The notes below the pieces were generated by a model that searched no databases, was not told the DNA's origin, and was given only the letters and a program-made list of their open reading frames with translations. Made by a program: the position numbers and the translations under genes. From positions 1-12,352 of the forward strand of contig JAFGKV010000150.1 in the NCBI GenBank assembly GCA_016928395.1: DNA of 12,352 bases. Reading direction: 5' to 3'. Source of the DNA: Candidatus Fermentibacterota bacterium (GTDB lineage: Bacteria > JAFGKV01). This document shows positions 7,241-12,352 of this stretch, one piece after another (positions within the stretch are counted from its first letter, which is position 1; every line of letters starts with the position of its first letter).

Positions 7241-8926
7241 ATGGACCAAAGACCTCTGATAGTCCAGAGCGACAAGACCATTCTCTTGGCCACGGATAGC
7301 GCCGTGTATCATGAGATTCGGGACTTCGTCGCCCGGTTTGCGGAGCTTGAGCGAAGCCCTGAGCACTTCCACACCTATCGCATCAGTCCGGTATCGTTGT
7401 GGAACGCCGCCTCGGCCGGCACTACGCCCCGGGACATCCTGCAGGGGCTTATGGCGTACTCCCGGTATCCTGTGCCCCCCAATATTGCGGTGGAAATCGA
7501 AGAGCAGATGTCGCGCTACGGGTCGCTGCAATTGGTCCGTCGCGGAACTGAGCTTGTCCTGTCGTCTCCTGATGGGGCGTTGCTGCGCAGGGTGGCCCGG
7601 AATCCCTCGTTGTCGAAGGTCCTGGCGGATCGCGTCGATGACGGATTTGCCGTGCCGGTGCTCATGCGAGGAAAGCTCAAGGTTGTGTTGCTCAAGCTCG
7701 GATGGCCCGTGGAGGATCTTGCCGGATACACCCCAGGCACCCCCCTGACCATGGGGCTCAGAGAAAGGACGCTCGCTGGAGTTCCCTTCTCATTGCGTGG
7801 CTATCAGCGAGATGCGGCAGAGGTGTTTCACGCGGGAGGCTCCGAACGCGGCGGCAGCGGGGTAATCGTGCTCCCGTGCGGTTCAGGTAAAACCATGGTG
7901 GGCATGGGCGCCATGGCGCAGCTCCAGCGCCACACACTCATCCTGACCACGGGGATCAGCGCCGCGCGGCAATGGCTCAGGGAACTCCGCGACAAGACGA
8001 CCTTGAAGGATGAAGAGATGGGCGAGTACACAGGCCTGAAGAAGGAAGTCAGACCCGTGACCGTCACCACGTATCAAACCCTAAGCTTCCGCAAGAAGAA
8101 GACCGAGCCGTTTCCGCACTATGACCTGTTCACGACCTTGGACTGGGGGCTCATCATCTATGATGAAGTACATCTGCTCCCCGCGCCCATCTTCAGGATT
8201 GCTGCTGAGATCCAGGCACGCCGCCGACTGGGGCTGACCGCGACTCTGGTGCGGGAGGACGGCCGGGAGGGTGAAGTATTTTCACTTATCGGGCCGAAAC
8301 GCTATGACGTCCCGTGGAAGGATCTCGAACGCGCGGGCTGGATTGCCGGCGCATTGTGCTACGAGATCCGTCTTGACCTTCCCGCCGACGAGGAAGAAGA
8401 CTACTTTGCCCACGCCCCCAGGCGCCAACTCCGCATCGCCAGCAGCAACCCTGCCAAGGATGAGGTGGTGAAGAGACTCCTTGACCGACACCGAAACGAC
8501 AAGGTACTGATCATCGGGTTCTATCTCGATCAGCTACGCAGAATCTCGGTGCGGTACGACCTTCCCCTCATTCTGGGTGATACGGCCCAAGGAAAGCGCG
8601 ACGCCCTCTACGACGCATTCAGGCGAGGCGAGGTGCGATGCCTCGTTGTTTCCAAGGTCGGCAACTTCGCCATAGATCTCCCTGAGGCAAATGTCGCCAT
8701 TCAGGTTTCCGGCACCTTTGGGTCCCGGCAGGAGGAGGCGCAGCGATTGGGCCGTATTCTCAGACCCAAGCAGGACGGCTCCTCCGCCCGCTTCTACACG
8801 TTGATCACACGCCGCACTGCCGATGAAGAGTTCGCGGCCAACCGCCAGCTCTTCCTGACCGAGCAGGGGTACCGCTACTACATCGTGCGAGCAGAAGAGC
8901 TCGACCTTCTGGATGAGCTGCCGTAG
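7241..8926 (+). CDS. xpb: XPB/Rad25-type superfamily 2 DNA helicase
   Basis: 561 aa. Residues 1-110 form the N-terminal XPB domain. The first helicase core has a Q-like GYQRDAA (187-193), Walker A CGSGKT (213-218), Walker B DEVH (308-311) and motif III TAT (333-335). Arg338-Glu339-Asp340 follow at once and form the RED motif that marks XPB. The second core carries the KVGNFAIDLPEANV stretch (472-485) and motif VI QRLGRILR (501-508). It is therefore a 3'-5' ATP-dependent DNA translocase, as in bacterial and archaeal XPB, probably acting in repair or transcription-linked DNA opening. Archaeal XPB is often encoded beside the nuclease Bax1; no bax1-like gene is visible here. asnS follows on the same strand after a 164-bp gap. 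Family assignment is firm; cellular role in bacteria is less settled. Confidence 0.95.
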   Translation: MDQRPLIVQSDKTILLATDSAVYHEIRDFVARFAELERSPEHFHTYRISPVSLWNAASAGTTPRDILQGLMAYSRYPVPPNIAVEIEEQMSRYGSLQLVRRGTELVLSSPDGALLRRVARNPSLSKVLADRVDDGFAVPVLMRGKLKVVLLKLGWPVEDLAGYTPGTPLTMGLRERTLAGVPFSLRGYQRDAAEVFHAGGSERGGSGVIVLPCGSGKTMVGMGAMAQLQRHTLILTTGISAARQWLRELRDKTTLKDEEMGEYTGLKKEVRPVTVTTYQTLSFRKKKTEPFPHYDLFTTLDWGLIIYDEVHLLPAPIFRIAAEIQARRRLGLTATLVREDGREGEVFSLIGPKRYDVPWKDLERAGWIAGALCYEIRLDLPADEEEDYFAHAPRRQLRIASSNPAKDEVVKRLLDRHRNDKVLIIGFYLDQLRRISVRYDLPLILGDTAQGKRDALYDAFRRGEVRCLVVSKVGNFAIDLPEANVAIQVSGTFGSRQEEAQRLGRILRPKQDGSSARFYTLITRRTADEEFAANRQLFLTEQGYRYYIVRAEELDLLDELP

Positions 8927-9078
8927 CGCTCCCCTCCCGAGCAGTCCGCCCTGCCGCCTGGTGGTTGGCGATCGTTTCATAGCGTGAGAGCTCTCGGCTG
9001 TCTCTCTTTTCACCCCGGGCATTGTCCGCTCTTTTGACCGAAGCCTCCGCGTCGTACATTGACACGCCCACTGCAGAG

Positions 9079-9084
9079 AAGGAG
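9079..9084 (+). promoter_or_regulatory. Ribosome-binding site fixing a GTG start for asnS
   Basis: AAGGAG, six bases (CGAACA), then GTG at 9091. This favours the GTG over the in-frame TTG at 9022, which has no Shine-Dalgarno sequence and would add 23 residues unlike the AsnRS N-terminus. Confidence 0.8.
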
Positions 9085-9090
9085 CGAACA

Positions 9091-10470
9091 GTGATACTAC
9101 GCGAACCAGTTGAATCGGTAGTGCGACGGGAAGTCGGGTGTACGGTGACCGTGTGTGGGTGGATACGCACAGCCCGTCTCTCCCGAACCGTTGCCTTCGC
9201 CGCGATCAATGACGGATCATGCGCGCAAAACCTGCAGGTCGTCTTCGACCGTGAGCGGTTCACAGACGACAGCCTCTCCGGATTGCTGACCGGTGCCTGC
9301 ATCAAGGTTCTCGGGGAGATCGTCAGTTCGCCGGGGCAGGAACAAGCCAAAGAGCTCCACGCAACGTCCCTGGAGATCATCGGCCCGGTAGATGACGCCT
9401 ACCCATTGCAGAAGAAACGGCACTCCCTGGAGTTCCTGCGCTCCATGACCCACCTGCGTCCGCGCACCAACACCTTCGCCAGCGTCTTCCGGGTTCGCCA
9501 TCATCTCTGCCTCGCCATCCATCGTTTCTTCGATGATGATGGGTTCTACTACATCCAGCCGCCGCTGATCACCAGCAGCGATTGCGAGGGCGCCGGGGAA
9601 ACCTTCCAGGTGACGGCTCTCCCGTTGACGCAGGTGCCCTTGAAGGACGGCGCAGTGGATTTCTCCCGGGATTTCTTCCGGATGCCGGCCTTCTTGTCCG
9701 TCAGCGCTCAACTGGAGGCGGAGCCCCTGGCCCTGGCCTTGGGCAAGGTCTATACCTTCGGGCCGACGTTCCGTGCCGATCCGTCAGACACCAGGACGCA
9801 TGTGGCCGAATTCTGGATGATCGAACCTGAGATGGCCTTTTTCGACCTCGAAGACACCATGAATCTCATCGAGCGATTCATGAAGCACTGCGTCCGCTAC
9901 GTAGCCGAGCGCTGCCCGGACGAGGTCGCCTTCTTCCAGAAGCACTACGAACCGGGATTGACTGAGCGATACCGAACCATACTGGAGAGCGAGTTTGAAC
10001 GCATCACCTACACCGAGGCGGTAGAAACGCTGGCTTCATCGGGGGCACGATTCGAGACAGTGCCTCGCTGGGGTGAGGATTTCTCGTCCGAACATCAGCG
10101 TTACCTGGCGGGTGAGGTGTTCGGTAAACCCGTGTTCGTGACTGATTTCCCCGCATCCATCAAGCCGTTCTATATGCGGGTCAATGCCGACGGCACGACT
10201 GTGGCCGGCGTTGACCTTTTCGCGCCAGTCGTCGGAGAACTGGTGGGCGGCAGCCAGCGAGAAGAACGGCTTGCTCATCTTGGGCGCCGCGCCCAAGAAG
10301 CAGGGATAGACATGGAAACCTACCGCTGGTATCTCGAGCTGCGTCGTTGGGGAAGCGCACCCCATTCGGGATTCGGCCTCGGGTTCGACCGTATGCTCAT
10401 GTATCTGACCGGCATGGAAAACATACGCGACGTCATCCCCTACCCCCGCGCCTTCGGCAAGATGTACTGA
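9091..10470 (+). CDS. asnS: Asparaginyl-tRNA synthetase
   Basis: 459 aa from GTG 9091, close to the usual 460-470. It attaches asparagine to tRNA-Asn in the cytoplasm. Residues 18-100 are the OB-fold anticodon-binding domain (VCGWIRTAR, NDGSC). The class II core follows: SDCEGAGETFQV (163-174), FLSVSAQLEAE (201-211), YTFGPTFR (221-228) and EFWMIEPEMAF (240-250), then SSEHQRYLA (332-340), VGGSQREERL (385-394) and motif 3 GFGLGFDRM (427-435). The EGAGETF and GGSQREER blocks are AsnRS-specific and rule out AspRS. Odd points: motif 2 reads FRADPSDTRTH where E. coli has FRAENSNTSRH, and motif 3 has GFDR where E. coli has GFER. The reading frame is intact, so it is probably functional. A weak TTGACC/TACATT pair with 15-bp spacing (9034-9060) could be its promoter. 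Confidence 0.97.
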   Translation: MILREPVESVVRREVGCTVTVCGWIRTARLSRTVAFAAINDGSCAQNLQVVFDRERFTDDSLSGLLTGACIKVLGEIVSSPGQEQAKELHATSLEIIGPVDDAYPLQKKRHSLEFLRSMTHLRPRTNTFASVFRVRHHLCLAIHRFFDDDGFYYIQPPLITSSDCEGAGETFQVTALPLTQVPLKDGAVDFSRDFFRMPAFLSVSAQLEAEPLALALGKVYTFGPTFRADPSDTRTHVAEFWMIEPEMAFFDLEDTMNLIERFMKHCVRYVAERCPDEVAFFQKHYEPGLTERYRTILESEFERITYTEAVETLASSGARFETVPRWGEDFSSEHQRYLAGEVFGKPVFVTDFPASIKPFYMRVNADGTTVAGVDLFAPVVGELVGGSQREERLAHLGRRAQEAGIDMETYRWYLELRRWGSAPHSGFGLGFDRMLMYLTGMENIRDVIPYPRAFGKMY

Positions 10471-10643
10471 CGGGCTCGCATCGTACGCAGTTCACGGGGA
10501 GCGCTACGCCGGCGGCGGCACGACTGGGCCATCGAGCCGGACCTCCCACATACGAGGCCATTCGGAAGCTTGTTCAACTCCTTGACCCGAGGGGCCGATG
10601 AGGCGACTCCTCGCTCTGTGGTGGGTAAACCACAAGGAAGAAT

Positions 10644-11984
10644 TCAACCGGTGCCCGTGATGCTGGCACGGACCCCGGATCGACATGCGGAGAGACAGGG
10701 CGGCAAGAGATAGATATTGCCCGCGAGACGGCCGAGCAGGATCGCCAGGGCCGCAGCAGTGGCGCCAGTCATGCCAAGGAGCCTGACCGTCACCATCAGC
10801 ACGGCCGTGATGCCCACCAGCTCCGTGACGGTCGCCCCGGTGACTGGTCTCGTCTTCCGTACATCGATGAGGATTGCCCGCTGTATCGCCTGCAGGGCTC
10901 CCAGGGCCGGCATCAAGACCAAGATACGCACCGAGGTCAAGGCAAAGGCCATGAGTTCCGGAGAAAGACCGGCAACGCGCCGGAACCACACACCAGCCAG
11001 CGGCGTCCACACCAGAATTGTCAATCCCGTCATGGTGGTAGCCGCCAGCATCAGGGAGAAGCGCAGCACCGGCCGGAGGTTGTGCCAGCCGCGCCCCAGC
11101 AGTGCGATGGCCGCCTCCTGGAAACTGACTCCCGGCGTGCGAAAGATGAACACGAGAGAGTTGACCACCGGCAGCACAGCCAGCGACTCGAGCGGATGCT
11201 TCGCGCCGCCCATGAAGAATGTCACCATGGGTGAGGCAGCCATGGTGAGCACCATGGTCATGGCCAAAGGAGCGTAGAACGACCCTATCTGTGTGTAGGT
11301 CGGTACGGGAGGCAGTGCCTCCTCGGGGCGGTGTCCCCTCTTGAGTGCCCGCCGGGGGCCGGCAGCCATGAGCCGGCTGGCCAGAGCTTCCGCACATACC
11401 CCCGCTGAGAGGGATGCAGCCCCGATCCATGCTCCCGCCATCTTTGTGATCGCCGTGAGCACCAGCGCGGTCGCTCCCATGCCGGCCAGCCGGACTGCCG
11501 TGCCGTAGGCGACACGCCGGGTCAGCCCAGCCCTGATCAGCAGGCCCTGGTAGAAGCGCCGGTATCCGATGGCCGCTGGCCAGGGGATGAGGAGCCAGAG
11601 TGACACATAGGTCAGGCGCGCTACGACCTGGTCCAAGCCCAGGAGGCTCCCTGTCAGGAAACGGTAGACCGGAGGCACCAAGACGAGAAGCATGATGGCG
11701 GTGATGCCGGCATTCAGCCCATGGGCGAAGACCCGCAGTCGGCGAAAGGTCCGCCACGAATCCACGAGCGCCGTCGAGGCGCTCATCATCATGATGACCG
11801 GCGCCTCGACCAGAATGGCGATGGCAAAGGCCACACCATAGGCGGCAAGGTTATGGGTAGGCTCCGGCAGCCGGGCGATCACGGCAGCCAGAAATGGCCC
11901 TTCCACCGCCATGAACAGCCAGGTAATGGCCAAGGGCGCCCAGAACCTGGCGACGGCGCGCTGAGTGAGTGGAGTTGCAGTCAT
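10644..11984 (-). CDS. Polytopic membrane transporter, MATE/MOP-superfamily-like
   Basis: 446 aa from ATG 11984, very hydrophobic, with about 11-12 membrane segments in two similar halves. The first half (about 12-205) begins [17 protein letters not shown]; the second (about 233-430) begins with a related [17 protein letters not shown] at 236-252. A charged loop (208-228, [12 protein letters not shown]) joins them. This duplicated layout is that of MATE-type exporters of the MOP flippase superfamily. The N-terminal block, including AAYGVAFAI (48-56), also recalls the ANKH branch. Glu29 and Glu60 lie inside predicted membrane segments and could couple ions. The substrate cannot be told. It converges on asnS with 173 bp between stops and no strong terminator. 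No Shine-Dalgarno sequence precedes the ATG. An overlapping out-of-frame open stretch (10504-11757) is a GC-rich artefact. The superfamily call is good; the exact family is uncertain. Confidence 0.8.
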   Translation of the reverse strand: MTATPLTQRAVARFWAPLAITWLFMAVEGPFLAAVIARLPEPTHNLAAYGVAFAIAILVEAPVIMMMSASTALVDSWRTFRRLRVFAHGLNAGITAIMLLVLVPPVYRFLTGSLLGLDQVVARLTYVSLWLLIPWPAAIGYRRFYQGLLIRAGLTRRVAYGTAVRLAGMGATALVLTAITKMAGAWIGAASLSAGVCAEALASRLMAAGPRRALKRGHRPEEALPPVPTYTQIGSFYAPLAMTMVLTMAASPMVTFFMGGAKHPLESLAVLPVVNSLVFIFRTPGVSFQEAAIALLGRGWHNLRPVLRFSLMLAATTMTGLTILVWTPLAGVWFRRVAGLSPELMAFALTSVRILVLMPALGALQAIQRAILIDVRKTRPVTGATVTELVGITAVLMVTVRLLGMTGATAAALAILLGRLAGNIYLLPPCLSACRSGVRASITGTG

Positions 11985-11992
11985 GGGGTGAT

Positions 11993-12001
11993 AAGATAGC
12001 A
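11993..12001 (-). promoter_or_regulatory. Extended -10 element of the transporter gene, possibly leaderless
   Basis: The minus strand reads TGCTATCTT (TGn plus a TATAAT-like hexamer), ending eight bases before ATG 11984. Transcription would start at or within about two bases of the ATG, and no ribosome-binding site fits between. The -35 region (about 12016-12024) is poor, as is common with extended -10 promoters. Confidence 0.35.
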
Positions 12002-12032
12002 GAAGACCACGCGGAGAGAAGCACGGCGGGAA

Positions 12033-12352
12033 GATGGAAGGAAGGATGGATGATTGGATGGAACGATGGAATGATGGAGGGATGGATGGATGGAATGATG
12101 GAACGATGGAATGATGGAACGATGGAATGATGGAACGATGGAACGATGGAGGGATGGAACGATGGAACGATGGAGGGATGGAATGATGGAATGATGGAAC
12201 GATGGAATGATGGAATGATGGAACGATGGAGGGATGGAACGATGGAATGATGGAACGATGGAGGGATGGGACGATGGAAGGATGGAACGATGGAATGATG
12301 GAACGATGGAACGATGGAACGATGGAACGATGGAATGATGGAACGATGGAAC
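12033..12352. repeat. Tandem array of 8-bp units, consensus GATGGANN (mostly GATGGAAC)
   Basis: Forty consecutive 8-bp units in unbroken register to the window edge. The first three are degenerate (gatggaag, gaaggatg, gatgattg). Of the other 37, 36 begin with GATGGA: 18 end in AC, 11 in AT, 5 in GG, one each in TG and AG, and a single unit is GATGGGAC. Nearly all variation is thus in the last two bases. The array continues beyond 12352 for an unknown length. It begins 48 bp upstream of the transporter ATG, just behind that gene's promoter. Every unit contains ATG on the plus strand; on the minus strand no stop codon can form in any frame. Apart from this and the promoter, 11985-12352 holds no gene. 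Confidence 0.97.

Noticed and set aside
8986-9010. GAGAGCTCTC palindrome and nearby CTCTCTTTT as a terminator after the helicase
   Set aside because: The best stem before the T-run is five A/G-rich pairs with an 11-nt loop; too weak to call.
9059-9064. Perfect TTGACA upstream of asnS as a -35 element
   Set aside because: No -10-like hexamer occurs 16-18 bp downstream, and the start codon is only 26 bp away.
10617-10634. Hairpin TGTGGT-GGGTAA-ACCACA between asnS and the transporter as a bidirectional terminator
   Set aside because: The six-pair stem is perfect but no T-run follows on either strand.
10504-11757. Minus-strand 417-codon open frame overlapping the transporter
   Set aside because: The competing frame encodes a duplicated multi-pass membrane protein, whereas this one is rich in His, Gly, Arg and Pro without membrane or domain pattern.
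12033-12352. CRISPR array
   Set aside because: Units are contiguous 8-bp repeats with no spacers, and no cas genes are present.

Overview
The window looks like a chromosomal piece of a GC-rich bacterium (roughly 60% GC by eye). It carries no rRNA, tRNA, phage, IS or CRISPR features. Large secreted multidomain peptidases with repeated NGNG..D.GET Ig-like domains, a non-catalytic amidotransferase-like tail and a C25 (gingipain-type) peptidase are typical of the FCB superphylum and its GC-rich candidate phyla. That placement is an inference; a marker-gene search would settle it.

Left part, 1-6089, minus strand: two secreted peptidases in tandem. The upstream one (ATG at 6074, stop at 3054) is an M14 zinc carboxypeptidase with a long accessory tail. 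After an 89-bp gap and a perfect AGGAGG ribosome-binding site comes a C25 cysteine peptidase closest in its motifs to Lys-gingipain (start 2964). It is open to the left window edge and so lacks its C-terminus; it fills the first 2964 bases. Both proteins have signal peptides, share NGNG/GET Ig-like domains and run into the same C-terminal module, with about 52 of 71 residues identical over the visible overlap. An endopeptidase and a carboxypeptidase made together suggest a two-step extracellular protein-degrading or protein-processing pair.

Middle, 6192-10470: a Rossmann-fold DUF2520 protein (minus strand) is divergent from an XPB-type DNA helicase (plus strand). The 152-bp space between them holds a TTGACA-type promoter overlapped by a TTGTCA-N10-TGACAA inverted repeat. 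Downstream of the helicase, on the same strand, is asparaginyl-tRNA synthetase with its own strong ribosome-binding site and a GTG start. It has unusual Glu-to-Asp changes in class II motifs 2 and 3.

Right part, 10644-12352: a polytopic MATE/MOP-type membrane transporter on the minus strand, converging on asnS. Its upstream region has an extended -10 element only 8 nt from the ATG and no Shine-Dalgarno sequence, so it may be leaderless. Directly upstream of this promoter lies a 320-bp array of forty in-phase 8-bp units (GATGGANN), which continues past the window end.

The points most worth a second look are the Lys-gingipain/M14 pair with its shared tail, the 8-bp array next to the transporter promoter, and the altered AsnRS motifs.
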